Below, piece after piece: positions 45,871 through 59,600 of a DNA stretch of 64,000 nt. The stretch comes from Ligustrum vulgare (Eukaryota; Streptophyta; Magnoliopsida; Lamiales; Oleaceae): positions 14,832,133-14,896,132 of the forward strand of contig OY743187.1 in NCBI GenBank assembly GCA_963555705.1, read 5' to 3'. Below the pieces are notes generated by a model. The model ran no database searches. It saw only the letters and a list, made by a program, of their open reading frames with translations, and was not told the origin of the DNA. Both the position numbers and the translations under genes were made by a program. Position 1 is the first letter of the stretch, and every line of letters starts with the position of its first letter.

Positions 45871-46655
45871 GGCCGCGTTCTCTTTACTGTTTTGAGGTCG
45901 TTTTTTGTTTTTATTTCGAAAACACTAAAAACGCGTTTTCTTTACCATTTTCGAAAACGTATTTTGGAAAATAAAAAAAAAATATTGTACACAAACGCAA
46001 AATGCCAAAAACCTCGTTTTGGGAGTTTTAAGTGTATTTCAATTAAAAATGTTCAAAACGCGAAAAATGCATTTTGATTTTTTCTTAAATGAAGTTGGAT
46101 CGATAAACTTTACATTTAGGGTAATATTTTAAAAAAGACTTTGAACATGAACTCTTTGTATTATTATTTTGACTTAGAACCACTTGCATTCATTTTGATG
46201 AGTCTAACTCTTTGTGTGATTATTTTGTTTACATGGACTCATTTAACATGTGACTTGAACATGAATGTGGCAATAATAATTAGATAAACTAATTTCTTAT
46301 AATATTTTTGAGACTTGATCATTAATGACTTTATCTATTTTTATAATATTTTTCTAGTCATTTAAACCAGTCCCATAAAAATTAGATAAGCTAATTTTTT
46401 TTATAATGGAATGCAAATCTTCAAAAGACATTAAAATAATTTATCCCACAAGCAAATTAATTACAAATAATCAAAGTAGTATTCTGCAAAATTTCAAACA
46501 GAACGTGTTTTCCAATTTTTCATTTTTAGAAACAGTTTTCAGAAATGACAAACAGAACGAGTTTTCAGAAAATTTAAAAATAGGCAATAAAAATACAAAA
46601 TAGAAAATATTTTCAAAAATAAAAATAGAAAATGAAATACAAACAGAACGCCACC
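45871..46655 (+). mobile_element. PIF/Harbinger-type MITE, copy 2, inside copia-3
   Basis: A 785-bp element starting GGCCGCGTTCTCTTTAC and ending CAAACAGAACGCCACC, flanked by the 3-bp duplication TAA (45868-45870 and 46656-46658). It has the same orientation as copy 3 (62110-62903) and the opposite one to copy 1. It has no coding capacity. It lies between the pre-integrase and integrase domains of copia-3. Confidence 0.85.
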
Positions 46656-47594
46656 TAAGTTTTTGTGAATAATATATAATTGAAAAATAAAATAGATTGT
46701 ACTCCAAAATTGGTTTTTGTAAATTCACCTCCATGCTTAAATATTTACTTGCTGGCCTTTGACGTCCAACATCTGTAAATACTCTAAGTGGCTTTTGATA
46801 CTAATTATAGTAGATGATATTCTAAGAAAAAATATGAATTTTTCTATAGAAGATTACTTTTCAAAATTTTAAATAGTGAAAGTTAATAATTAAAAATCAA
46901 ACTAATAAGAAAGCTAAAGCATTAAGGACTGATAATGAACTTGAATTCTACAGTGTTGAATTTGATCTTTTTTTGTAAAGAATCTGGATTTACTTACATA
47001 ACAGTAACACACACTCCTCAACAAAATGGAGTTGCTGAAAAAATGAATAGAACTTTATTGGAAAAAGTCAATTATATGTTACTCGGTTCTGTCATTCCAA
47101 AATTATTTTGGGGAGAAGCCCTAAAAACTGCAACCCTTTTGATAAATAGAATACCCCCTAGTGTTGTTAACTTTCAAGTCCCTGAACAAATATGATCTGG
47201 TAAGCCCCCAGACTAGTCCAAACTTAGAGTGTCCGGCTGTGTAGCCTTTTTCCACCAAAATTAAAGAAAACTTGAACCTAGATCCTTAAAATATGTCTTC
47301 TTAGGATATGGAGAAGAAACCTAGGGGCTATAATAGATTTTGAGTTAAGGAACAAAATGGGTTCAAGGTCACTTTGAGTAGAAATGTCATTTTGAATGAA
47401 AATGACATACCTTGCCTTACCTTGCTTAATCAAAACAAACAGTTTGACGATGTTCCAGCAGTTAAGGAAACTGTGGTGGAAAATCAAGGCTATGATTTTA
47501 TTGGATTTGATGATCAGATTGATGTGGAGTACTCAATCTAAAATTATTCAGAATCATAGTTATTATGTAAAAGATAATGCTTCTCCTGATACTG

Positions 47595-49560
47595 TTGTGA
47601 CATTGACATCATTCGATATTCGTTTGCTCAGACAACTGCATTCTTTGAGGTCTGATATTTTGAAAACATTGTAATATTGCCTTATTCTCAATCTTTTTAA
47701 AGATGTCTCGCTCCGTGTACACAATCAAATTTTCATTCAACCATTTATCTCTCATTTCGTTCGCAAGTCACTCTTGATTTAATTCATAGCAGAGAATTTC
47801 CTTTTAATACTTACAGTTGCCACAGGAAGTATCAAGGCCAATGTAATGAGCCTATAAACCAATGGAAAATAACAAGAATTCCCTGTTTCAACCAATTCTT
47901 AGCTACGCATGATATGTTGTTGAAGTAAAAGAAATCGTTCTCCCTTGTGACAAAAATAAAAAACTTGTCAAGTTCAGATCTAAGTAATAACAACTCTTTA
48001 ATATTGAAGTCCAAAGGATAGAACTCAACAAGATGTAGCAATTTAACAGTAATGAAGGCTGCAAATGAGGCTTTTGGACTTAAACATGAAATGCAAATAA
48101 GGAGCTCAATATTTTTTCTCTAGAAAATGATTGTTCAACTCTTGCAAAATTGAGTCTATAACATGACGGTACAAATCAACATAAAAACGATGATAATAAG
48201 TCACCTGCTGAGCAACTCCACGTCTTGGTCGACATTCCAAAACCATAATATCCTTCATGATAGGCACTTATATATTTTTACCAACACAAAACTCAATCAC
48301 CATATCCAATAATTTATTCCAACCATTGTCCCTCATGTTCTGCAATGCACACTTGCACACATTTAACAACCCTACAACATTCTGAATATCCTACTTTTTT
48401 TTAAACGCTTGTAAAAGATTATCTGTAACGGCAAGAATATCAAACATAAAAAATAGAAAAGACAAACTCAAAGTTTTGAGTTGGTTGGCTAATGCTCTTC
48501 GAATATGCATTGGCGTCATCTTGTGATACAATATCAAGAACGTCTAAGATATTATTAAACATACTAATAAAACGAGTGATTGTGAGTAGATGCGTGCCCC
48601 ATCTAGTGTCACTCGGTCGTGCCAAATTAATTTCTTGAAACTTACTGCTGCCACTACAAAGTTCCCCAAGATTGGGCTTCATCACAATCTCAGAATTATA
48701 ACTTGCTCGAAGTGCATTTGCACGCTTACATGACACACTCACTAAATTAACAACGATAGAAAGAATATAAAAAAAAAAATCACCTAGCAATAGAGTTCTA
48801 CGTGCCACCGGAATAATTGATAAGTGAAGTTGGTGAGCAAAACAATAAAAATAAAAAAAGCATAGGAATTCTCCCTTAAAATCAAAGCTTTCAATCCATT
48901 GAACTCACCAGGCATATTGTTTGCCCCATCATAACCCTGACCTCTCATATTAGATATGCTCAAATTATGCCAAGCAAATATTGCATCAATCGCATCCTTA
49001 AGTGACCGTGCACAATGTCGCTAACATGTGTTATGCCAAAAAAAAAAAAAAAAAAAAAACGCTCCCTGATTTGTCTACAAATCGAAAAATAACTGCCATT
49101 TGTTCTTTCATAGAATTATCACGAGACTCATCAACCAAGATTGAAAATAAAGAATCACTCATCTCATTCATGATATCCCTGGTTGTCTCTATTACACAAC
49201 AGTTAACCAAATCTTTTTAGATTAAGAGTGAAGTCATTTGGTAATTTCCCGGTGCATTACTAAATACCGAAGCCTTGACTTCCTCACAATGAGTTGCATA
49301 CCAGTCTAGTAACTTAAGTATATTTCCATTATTAAGCGAATCTTCTGATTCATCATGACCACGAAAAGACAATCCTTACATCAAAAGGAATCTAGTACAA
49401 TCTAGTATCATAGTCAACCTTGTTCTATAACTTTTTTGTTATGTACTACTTTGGCTGCACAAAACATAAGAAATATTTTGTCTTTGATTCTTTAAGTTGT
49501 TGAATTTCTCGAAAGCTAGATTATGAGCACTATCCACAAGGCCGATGTGATCTCTTATAA
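47595..49560 (-). pseudogene. hAT-D transposase (ZMYM1/TTF-type), degenerate
   Basis: Reading the minus strand from 49560, shifted frames give an RTRLT block, the RFLL..GLSFRGHDES motif (about 49400-49330), then LVDESRD-like and KEQMAVIFRFVDKSG text. Next come MRGQGYDGANNMPGEFNGL (about 48950-48890), the clean stretch 48808-48440 with ARPSDTRWGTHL, and the HRF.VDLY segment (near 48170). A hAT dimerisation end is recognisable in shifted frames near 47820-47760 and stops at about 47600. This is the zinc-finger-MYM-type/TTF hAT family. The N-terminal TTF finger and the element tips are not found. Many frameshifts and stops mean it is dead. Confidence 0.85.
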
Positions 49561-50400
49561 TCTCATGTTAAATAAAGAATTAGTTTTAAAACTGCATATT
49601 AAAGGACACACATCTTTTCAACCACATATATCATCAATTTTTTACACAATACGCTAAAAATATGATTTTAACATATATCAGTTTTCGATCATGGGCAACT
49701 GTACGTAGCAGTGTCAACAGTCACGAATTGTGCGGATATGAAGATATTGATTTGTGATGACCATGAGAACCCAACAAATGTGAAGATAAATGTTGTGTAC
49801 AAGGAATTTTTCCAAAATCTGTAATATTACATTTAGATTGACATTGACTTTTGTTAATTTTTTAGTTTTTTCAATACTCGTGCTGATAAATTAATTTTTG
49901 TAAATATAATATGGCTGTACATCGCACGGGAGTGGAACTATTCACTTTTAATAATAGATGTTATTTCTCTCAAATTTTCAAGTACATATAAAATATTTTA
50001 TTTTACATTAAAAATATAAATAAATTAAGGGTATGTTTGACAACACCAATGTAATTGGCAAAAACACAAAAAAATAATTTAATTTATAAAACTTTAATAT
50101 TACTTTTTAACTACACACATTTCATTTATTTTCTTGCAGACTAATTTATAAGAATCCTGCTACATGTACACTTTTTTGTGTACACATTTTGTACATTCAC
50201 TCACATTCGGGTAGAACCCGATTATAATGAGATTAAAATAATACATCCAATGTGAGTGTATAGTACACTCACTCACATTCGGGTATGACCCAATTATAAT
50301 AAAATTAAAATAATGCATTAAAATAATGTATTCAATGTGAGTGAGTGTGCAAAAAAAAAATGTACAATAAACTTAATACAATTTATAATCCATTACAATC
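49561..50400. other. Non-coding stretch upstream of the TBC gene
   Basis: GTACATCGCACGGGAGTGG at 49916-49934 resembles the Helitron 3' hairpin end at 26586-26603, but one arm and the CTAG end are lost. 50035-50150 holds MITE-like AT-rich text. The interval 50166-50365 has a direct duplication and inverted ends (see the separate entry). No gene is seen. Confidence 0.45.
50166..50365. repeat. Duplicated block with inverted ends, MITE-like
   Basis: TCACTCACATTCGGGTA starts two direct units at 50197 and 50269, each followed by ATTATAAT and an AATGTGAGTG end. Outer text TGTACACTTTTTTGTG (left) and its inverse near 50346-50365 suggest terminal inverted repeats. It lies within 450 bp of the TBC start codon. 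Confidence 0.5.
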
Positions 50401-50560
50401 TTATCAAATCAAATGGAGTAAGAGATCCTAATTTTTCGTAGTCGCGTTAAAACTCGAAAAACCGTCTTTAACCCTCCACATCATCTGGACCCTACTCCAG
50501 CCTACTACTTTTTCTTTCTCATTTTCCTCTTACCTTTTTCTCCTTAGCGACGAAGGAAAA

Positions 50561-50561
<1 letters not shown>

Positions 50562-50593
<32 letters not shown>
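50562..50593 (+). repeat. (CT)n(CA)n microsatellite in the TBC 5' leader or promoter
   Basis: TCTCTCTCTCTC passes into CACACACACACAC 26 bases before the start codon. Such pyrimidine dinucleotide runs are common in plant 5' leaders. No clear TATA box was identified upstream. Confidence 0.9.
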
Positions 50594-50618
50594 GAGCCAG
50601 AACACGCTTACAGCGCCG

Positions 50619-50681
50619 ATGCATGAAACGGAGCTCCACGATCTGGCGGATGATGCTGATTACGCTGCGTCAATTCAACAA
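50619..50681 (+). CDS. TBC gene exon 1
   Basis: MHETELHDLADDADYAAS and three further residues. The start is chosen because plant homologues begin with a closely similar M(H/Q)ETELHDL peptide. Donor GTAGTC at 50682, phase 0. Confidence 0.9.
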
Positions 50682-53600
50682 GTAGTCGATCTCACGCTAA
50701 ATTTACTCGGAGTGTGCATGATTCTAGTTAAAATGTGGTTTTTTTTAACTGAATAATGATTTTTAAGAAAATTGAAGGATGAATTTTGGTTAAAAAGTCA
50801 AATATTGATTCGTTTACCGGAGAAAAAATGAGAAAATCTTGCCAAACAAGGGCTCGATTTTTACTTAATCACTCATGTTCAATTTTTAATTATGAATAAT
50901 AGGTTTTTTTATTTTTATTTTTCTCGTACCGCTTTTGATTGCGGTGCTGCATTGATATGAAATTTCTAAATTAGAAAATGTTTTTGTTAATATGGTATTA
51001 TTGGCGTGATATTGTTAGGGTTCAGAGAGCATGTATCGGGGCGACAGCAGCAAACGGAGCTCATTTAGCGAACCAGAGGGTGTGGAAATCGTGTATTTGA
51101 AGGATAACGTGACAATTCATCCAACTCAATATGCGTCCGAGAGGATCAGCGGCCGGTTGAAGTTGATCAAGGAAGGAATTTCTCTTTTCATGGTACCGAT
51201 TCATCAGTATCATCGATTTTATTGAAAATCAAAGGATGTTGCAAGTCATTATTTCAAGTTGAATTCTAATTCTATTTGGTGTGAGTTTCATATGATTAGA
51301 AAGTTCATGGTTTGAAGAAAAACGAAATATCTGCATGTAAGTTTTAGAGCTTCTGATGAATCATGATAGAACGTTAGATTAAACGGTTTACCTTCCTCTT
51401 CTTGCAATAAAAAGATTAGTTGGATGTTATGGATTTGAAGACGAAACAGTTAATTCCTTGTAAACTGTAATTCTTGTTTGACTTCTCGAACATTTTGCAT
51501 GCGTTATAACTATAAGTCAGCTTAATCTGATAGAAATTAAATTCTCCTTTAGTCTGTCCAGCTAGTTTATTGAATTTTACTGCTTGATTTGACGAAAATT
51601 CAAGATCACATTTTCATTTGATGAGATGAAATGAGGTTGTTTAATAGCTGCCATGATGTTATATGTGATTTGAATAACTGTTGGGGGGGGGGGGTATTAA
51701 AGTGCAATTTTCAGCGTGAGTAGATAACTAATCTATTAGGGTGTGTTTGATTACATATATTTGCTAGGAAAATGTCACATCAAGGAAATTTTTTTCCACC
51801 TTTTTGGTGTTTGATTGAAAAATTTGTTCGGAAAACATTTTCTTGGTACAATCATGTTATGCACAACTTGAGCCATTTTGTTGGAAAATATTTTTTCACC
51901 ATTTTGGTGAGAATTTGCATGGAAAAGGCAAATAATTTGCCTTTTCCATGTTGAATCAAACATAGCCTTAGTCTGTTTTGAATTGGTACTTTGGAGTGAT
52001 ATCCTCTGTGTTGTTATAGACTTGGATTCCATACAAAGGGCAAAGTTCAAATGCGAGGTTGTCTGAGAAAGGTTAGCCTTGAATTTAACTTTCCGTAATT
52101 TCTCTTATAATATGACGTGTAAAATACACACATGTTAGTTTCTCACAATTATATGTATTGCTTATGTTTTCAAATATATCTTGGTGCAGATAAGAACCTT
52201 TACACTATTAGAGCAGTTGCATTTTCTGAAATTCGATCAATACGTAGACACACTCCAACACTAGGGTGGCAATATGTTATTGTGGTTTTATCATCAGGTA
52301 TGCTTATCATCTGCTGGTGATTGCTCTTACGTTCTATATTAATGCATTTCCTTCTTTTTGATCGCCAATATCTTCTCAGCGTATTATGACTCATGAGACA
52401 TACTCCATTCTACAATTTACATGGTTCATTGGCTTAGGGAAATGTTTTTTTCTAACTGAAACAAGAAGAATGTCATGAACTCGAACCAAAATGGAAGAGT
52501 TCTTGGTGCGGAAGCTGAATTAGAATTGAAACTCTTGAAACAAGAATAAAGTTGAATCAACTAAAAAAAATTTAGAGAATAATAATGAATTGTTCATTGA
52601 AAAAATTATGAAACCTTTGTTTATGTAGGCAAATAACCTTCTAATCATAATAACTTAAGGAAGATAAGTAATTAAAATATACTCATATTTAATTTTTGTT
52701 GAACAAGAGAATATTAATCAATAACGAGAAAAAATCTTTAAAATTTCTGCATCACATTGTGAGGATTTGAACCAAGGTTGGGTTCGAGGAAAATCTCTAA
52801 CCACCTTGCTGTGTTCCAGACTCATTGAAGTGACAAATATTTATAGTAGTCAAATTGTGCAAATTTTTGGAAGCAGCATCTTGAAAACCAATCCATACTT
52901 GTTCCAAATTCTAGACCGAGATTGGTAATTTTGTAATCCTCCTATTGTAATAAATTGGTCATTAATAAATTACAAAGCCTTTGTTCATGTAGGCAAATTG
53001 ATCTCCCAATCCTAAAAGCTTTAGGAATTCAAGTAATTAAAACCTAAAAGAATAGAGAATCCTAGTCTAAACAAGAAATAAAATCATAATACAACTATAA
53101 TATCCATTTTTTCTGGTCTTGTTATTCCACTGCTGTCAGTGTATTTTGAAAGTATTTGTGCATTTTTGTACATGTGGGAGGTCTCCTAACTATGGGGTGA
53201 TTGTATTTTTGAAATTCACAAATTTCCCAACAAAAACTCATCTATAGATCCTAGTAGTATTCAACATCAGAGCAAAATGTAATTAAAATTCAAGTGAAAT
53301 TTGCTGGCAATGAAGCCATTCTGAATATTCCAAATATTACCTTGATCCATATGTTGCATCAATTACTATGTATTAAAACATGAAAATAACAAATAATGTA
53401 TGGTTGAACCAAAAAAGTTTGTGATCAAGACCAAGATAGAAGTCCAAGTTTTTCTGAGCTTCGAAATAGGCCACTCTTGAAAACATGTCAAATTAGGCCC
53501 TTGAATATTCTTTGCTTGGCAGTTCGCATGGACTTCACTTATCCTTATCCGAGCATTGAGGGCTGTCTCGTGAATCAACGTAATTCATGTTTATCTTTCT

Positions 53601-56600
53601 AAAATCCTGATTTTTTCCTCATTATTTTGTCATGATAGCCCTTTGATCTTTACTATGTCCTCTTGTATGCTCAAATGCTTTGTATTTAGTGTAGGTAGTA
53701 GGACTCGTCCTAAATTATCAGAATTAGAATTGATCCTCAAACTCCTTGAGTATTCATTTCTCTATCAAAAGGAGTATATACAAGAATAAACTATATCTAT
53801 ACATACTTTAGTCCCTAACTATTTAAACTATCAATTTTGGTACACATAAAACTATTTTATATTCAACAAGTACCACTCCTTAGCTTTCTATCTAAATTAA
53901 TTTTTCCATATTTAGTTCTCCTTAGCCATAGTTTAAAACTTAAAACGACTAAGATACGCACAATTTTTCCTCCTTAACATAGTTGGTCAACTGATATTTC
54001 ACCCCATTATTAGTAAAACACAAGAGGTTAATGAGCATAGGATTAGCAAATATTCGCAATTTTAATATTTTTAAGTGATTTTTTCTGAGCATTTCTTTTT
54101 ATGAAGATGTTTTTCATTTTTAATATTTTTATGCTCCTTCAATCTCAAATTGTCCAGATGCCTTGTTATTTTCAGGACATCTCATATAGATGGGAAATTT
54201 TGGAAGTTTATGCGGAACCTCCCTTTCAACTCTTTTGAAAAAAGCTAGTATACCATGTAGTTGTGAACATTTTATGATGCACCAATACGGACATGCGTGC
54301 CTAACACTATCTGTGTCGAAAATGTCTATACGCAATTCATAGAAAGTACTGATACGACACGACACATTGGCTAAATTCTTTAAAACTATTCATTAATAAA
54401 GTACGAGTTTAGATTTATACTTGTTATTAATTTTACTTGTTGAAATATTTTAAATGTGTACCTATTTATTATTTAATAATAAATTTAAATAAAAATATAT
54501 AATATTTTTGATGATGAAAGAAAATGATCATGGTAGTTTTCGAGGAGTGTAGGTATCTGACTTGTGTCGGACACGTGACACGTTGCTCTAGTGAAGTGCC
54601 TGTGCAACATAGGGGACGTTCAATATGAGAGAATACTTTAGAGTTTATTCGTCTAATTTATTTTCGATCGAAAAGTTGGTTAACCCGAGACTGCACTTTT
54701 TTTATTTGTATTATTGTTTAAATTTTGTCATTAATATACAAACACGGATACAATTTTTATTTATTTTTTAAATCTGAAGATATATGTATAGGTTCTTTAG
54801 GCATAAATTAGTGTATTTGACTGTTACCAGTAACATGCAGTCACATTTGCAGTTTCTAATGCTGATCTTTATTTTCCTAACTTGTGTCGTTTCCACTTGA
54901 CTTCAATTTTCACTCACCCTTAGTCAATGACTTTACCACTTGCAGGACTAGCATTTCCTCCTCTTTACTTTTACAATGGTGGAGTTAGAGAATTTCTTGG
55001 AACTATTAAGCAACACGTTTTGCTTGTGAGGTACGTTTTGCCACACTCTGCAATTCTTCTTCACTAAAATAACCTTTTTTTGTAAAATGTGACAAAGAAG
55101 TATTAGTTTGTCTATCCTAAGCCATTTAAATGGATCATTGAATGTATCAATAAATGCTCATACTTGCTGAAATATTATTAATAATAAATAATTATCTACT
55201 GGCTAACATGCACCTAAAACCATGTCTATAGGAAAATAAACTATCGTGAGATGTATATAAAAATGCTTTACAAGTGGAATGTTCTAAGTAGTCCTCTAAC
55301 CTCCCCTCGAAAAAAGCATTATTCAAATAAATTTTTGGGTTGACTACATGAATATTTTCGTAGTTCACTCGACTCATGGCTAAGGGGGTGTTCACAACTG
55401 GGGTATTAATGATTTTGAAAGATTATGAATTCTCATGAATTTGAATAGAATTCCACATAACCCATAAAAATCTCGTTAAAATGGTGATTCGTTATGTGTA
55501 TTTTTAAGCGTGAAATCCATTCAAGTATCTTAAAATCCCTTATTAATGATATTCTATAGATACATGAGTTATTGGGGACATAGAGATTCTAATAAAATCC
55601 ATTAAAATCTCAATTGGGGGGACACATTGATTTGTATAAACTTAATTTGTTGAAACCTCAATTGATGGCACCTCCTTATCCATTGGAAGATCCAATTCAG
55701 TCACGAGTCATGACTCATAGTGCATCCCTTAAAGAAAAAAATCGAAAATAATTAATTTAGTAAGCAATAAGTAATATGATTGAATGCACCATATGCTGAT
55801 TTTGCTACTCAATTACTTGTGCTTTAAGTTATATTTAAGGAAAATTCCGAAGTCTTACTTTTGTTTCCTTGTAATGTTAAAATATTAAACGGAACCTTTT
55901 TGGACGGATATTTGTTAATGAGCTTGTATATGATGCCAAGTTATTAAAGGTAATCAATTTCTTGCTGATTGTTGGTAAAATTGATTTTAAAAAATGTAGG
56001 ATAAACTAATGATCACATTTTTATATAATGTGAAAAGGTTATGATGAATATTATCAAATAGTGCTGAGTTGATTCTGGAATGTAGAAATGGATGATATGA
56101 TTATAAGTGAAAAAAAGGGAAAACGTCATGGAAAATATGTAGTTACAAGGCTTTGGCATAACAGGATTTGGCCAGCCTTTGGATGCAAATATATGCAGTT
56201 TAAAGCATGATGTTTACGTAATTATTGGAGGTGGACAGTCATTCTGACAAATGATAAAAAGGATAGCAATTGAAAGAAAATATAGGGGTTGTATGACAAC
56301 GCTTTTGCTAAAAGTTTTAGCCGATTTTGATAAAAACTTGATGAAATGTGTGGCTGAAAAGTTTATAAAAGTTGTGGTTAAAATTAATTGTTGAGTTTGA
56401 CCTTAACTTTTTAGCAACTTTTTAAGCTTTTCCATATAAGCTCTAGTAGTTTGTTAAGATTCTAGGACTTCCTTCTAATCACTTTTGTGGGGAAAAGTTT
56501 AAATGGACTTAACTATTGGGCCATTGGCTGGTGGGGTCTTGATGTAACTTTCCTTTTAACCGTGCCACCATATAACCGTTGCAACTGTTTCCATTTTCAC

Positions 56601-59600
56601 TTGGAAAAGAGAGGAAAAGTAGTGCATACTGTTAACCACGATAGGTGGAAACGGTTCTTTTCAGTTGCTGTGGTTGTTACTAGTTTCTCATGAGATTTTA
56701 TATATACAGGTCAGCTGAAGATGCTAATGTATTTCTTGTGAACGATTTTCAAGATCCTCTCCAGGTGAGCATTATATTTAGTCATTTTTGGTTTTTGAAA
56801 TGGCTAAGGAATAAGGTTGTCTATTGTGAATAGCTGCTTTTCTTTCCCGTAATGCTTACAATTGCTTTGTACAGAGAACTCTTTCTTCTTTGGAGCTTCC
56901 CAGGGCTGTTTCTGTTGCAAATGGTCACTCTCCAACTCTTTCTACCGAATCTGCCTCTGGCGGTGATCCAGAAAACGGTGCTTCTGATCAAAGCTCTATT
57001 AGTTTTCAGCAAAATGGCAGGCAGAGGCAAAAACATAATGATCCTGCTCGGGATATTTCAATTCAAGTGCTAGAGAAATTTTCTCTTGTCACCAGATTTG
57101 CTCGTGAAACAACTTCCCAGCTCTTCCGTGAAAATCATATTGATGGCTTTACTCCTAATGAAAGGAAGAAGCACAATCAGTCTACCCACGAGCATCAGAG
57201 TGTTATCACGCATAATGATTCTCAAAAAGCTTCAGAGGAACTTCCTGTAACCTCAGATCCCCCCTCAGATCCCCTGGAGGTAATATGTAGAGCATGTTTA
57301 GACGGGCTTATAAACTTATTTAACTTGTGAGGGAGAAAATATATGTGGAATAAGCAAGCTTATAAGCCCCCCAAACATGCTTTGCCCTCTCTCTCCCTCT
57401 CTTTCACAATTTTCTAAAAACCTGTCCTTGGTGGGGAAGTGTTATTTTTCTGTGGGTTTCTCAGTGACCGAGGGAGTAGCAACTGGACACAAAATAAAGC
57501 CTATTTAATTTTTTTAGCTTATACTATTTTACGGAGGTATATAAGAAGCCTTCCTGTTTTACTGAGAATCTTATCCATCTTATTCAGTGGAAAATTGTCA
57601 GAAACTTCATTTCCATTCCATGCCATGAATTTTAAGTTAGTCTACTTTGATGTCCATGGACCATGCCCAATGTAGGATTCCCGATCTGAATTTTTCTTAT
57701 TTAGTGTGTGTAAGTACGTTATTTTGGAAAAAAATTGTTATTGATGTGATACTGTGTGGTTGAGAATGAAAAAAGTTTTGGGTTTAGGTGTATAATATTT
57801 TAATATTAAAATGTATGGTTAAAATTGAGTAATGTAGAAAAAATAGTTTTTTTTTTAATGAATATATCAAACATGGGCTTAGTCCAATCGAGAAATCTTA
57901 AATGAATGTACGCCACCTGAAGTTAAATGCTTTAGAAATCCTATCTTTGAGAGCTCATTGTACTCAGATCTTCTATTCCTTTTTGTTTTTCAATAAGCTC
58001 GTGAAGACCACCACCTTGTTACTGAGGGAACCGGTGCTTATTTTTCTAAACATCCCGTCACCAATATTTTAAAATATATAGGCACCCTAATTATTCAATG
58101 CTGCTTCTCATTACACCTAAGCTCTGATGCATTGTGTCACTTGTAGGTGAGACCCAACAAAATGTTCCTAATAATTCATGTCAATTATATGACTGTCAAA
58201 CTATTGCAATCCTCTTCCTTTATCCGAGCTTGGAAATTGCTATGAAGAATCCTAGGCAAGTTACCGTGTCATCTCAGACTATCTCCCAACAATCAGATGA
58301 TCAGTTTGCTTTTGGGAATGGGGAAAAAAATCAGTACTTCAATCTTTTTGAGTGCAAATGGATTTGCTATTGCAGGGAATTTTGATGTTAAAAGTATAAA
58401 TCATATAAAAATGCTAACTCTGTCATTAAAAACCATAACCCAGGTTCCCCATAATCGGTAGTTACTCAAGATTTTCAGATAATACTTTGAGAAGGGATGA
58501 GGAATTTGGAACACAACTGTATATTATGTTTGTTAAACCAACTTGAATCTTCAACTCTAAATGTAAAGAGCTCCAATTACCCATACCTGGTAGTGATATA
58601 AGCTTTGAACTAAACAACAGTTCATAAAAAGTGTTTAAACGACCATGCTGAGGGGGAGTGATCTTTCAATTGGTATTTTTGTGTATCCTCCTGTTTTATT
58701 GAATAAAAACTCGGGTAAATTCTTTCTAAACATATGTATAAAAATATTATCTTCCCAGTCTGCGAGGCTAAAATTCTAAGCGTGCTCCAGAATATTGATT
58801 TATCCTACTCAAAATGGTGGAATAGCCACTTACTGGCTGCACTCACTATTATTGCAGCACATGTATTACTGTGTTGGGCCCAAGCTATGGTTTAGTTTCG
58901 TATTGTATTGGGAGGTTTGAGAGCTCTTCAATTTAAGCGATTGCAAGTCATCTGATATTGTTTTTTGTGTCATATATAAATAAATTTGATGGATTTGGAA
59001 CAAATTCATTATGGATAATGTGATGATGGAATTACCTCTGTTTTTTTTGGGCTACTAATTAATTCTTCATTTGGTCATACCTCATCTTTCTAGTTCATCT
59101 ACATATTCTATGAAGTTGGACAACCTTTATGGCCTATAAATTTCATAATGTCATTCACTTCAGCAAAATACACGTAAATGTGAGATCAATGAACTTTTGA
59201 GAAATCCAAGCCTTAGAGTCTGGTAAAATTTAAAATTTTGTTTATAATAGTCAAGTGGCAACATCTTATTGGACTATAATCTTGAAAAGTCAATAATTTC
59301 AATCAGTCAAATATTTCTCCTCACAATTATTGATTTTTCAAAAAAATGGATCAGTGAAATGTTGTCACTTTGCCATTTATAAACAACCGTTTATAAACAG
59401 CCCAATATTTTATATGGTAGTATCAATTTATTATCATTCATAATACCAATTGTATTCATGATTTGAAGTTCTATATTTATTAATTCAATGTTATCAAACT
59501 CATTTTTTCTTTCTTAAATATGCAAAGTGTAATTATTTTTTCAATTTGAACTCCTTTTTATTTTGGCCGAGTCTTTTTTCATGAATTTATTTCTTATGAT

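Larger units (their letters stand above)
45005..47560 (+). pseudogene. copia-3 remainder: Gag zinc knuckle, pre-integrase, integrase
   Basis: Continuing from 33132, this begins with a Ser/Lys-rich Gag tail and a CX2CX4HX4(C lost) zinc knuckle (45060-45115). The GAG-pre-integrase domain (45398-45660) has RDPKKNLISLGELND and CHKSLGHISENG. Two MITEs then interrupt (45690-46655). Integrase resumes about 46785 with a VDD motif, then a RTDNELEF motif and TPQQNGVAEKMNRTLLEKV (47015-47070), which carry the D, D and E positions. Integrase C-terminal text runs to about 47300 and the linker to about 47560. RT and the 3' LTR are not seen, because the hAT-D sequence begins here. Confidence 0.85.

Noticed and set aside
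49916..49934. Second Helitron 3' end
   Set aside because: ATCGCACGGG is shared with the real end at 26591-26599, but the pairing arm is mutated and no CTAG or 5' end is present.
58134..58385. 83-codon open frame in TBC intron 7
   Set aside because: It contains no domain, it interrupts the known exon 7 to exon 8 join, and plant homologues have no such insertion as far as I recall.
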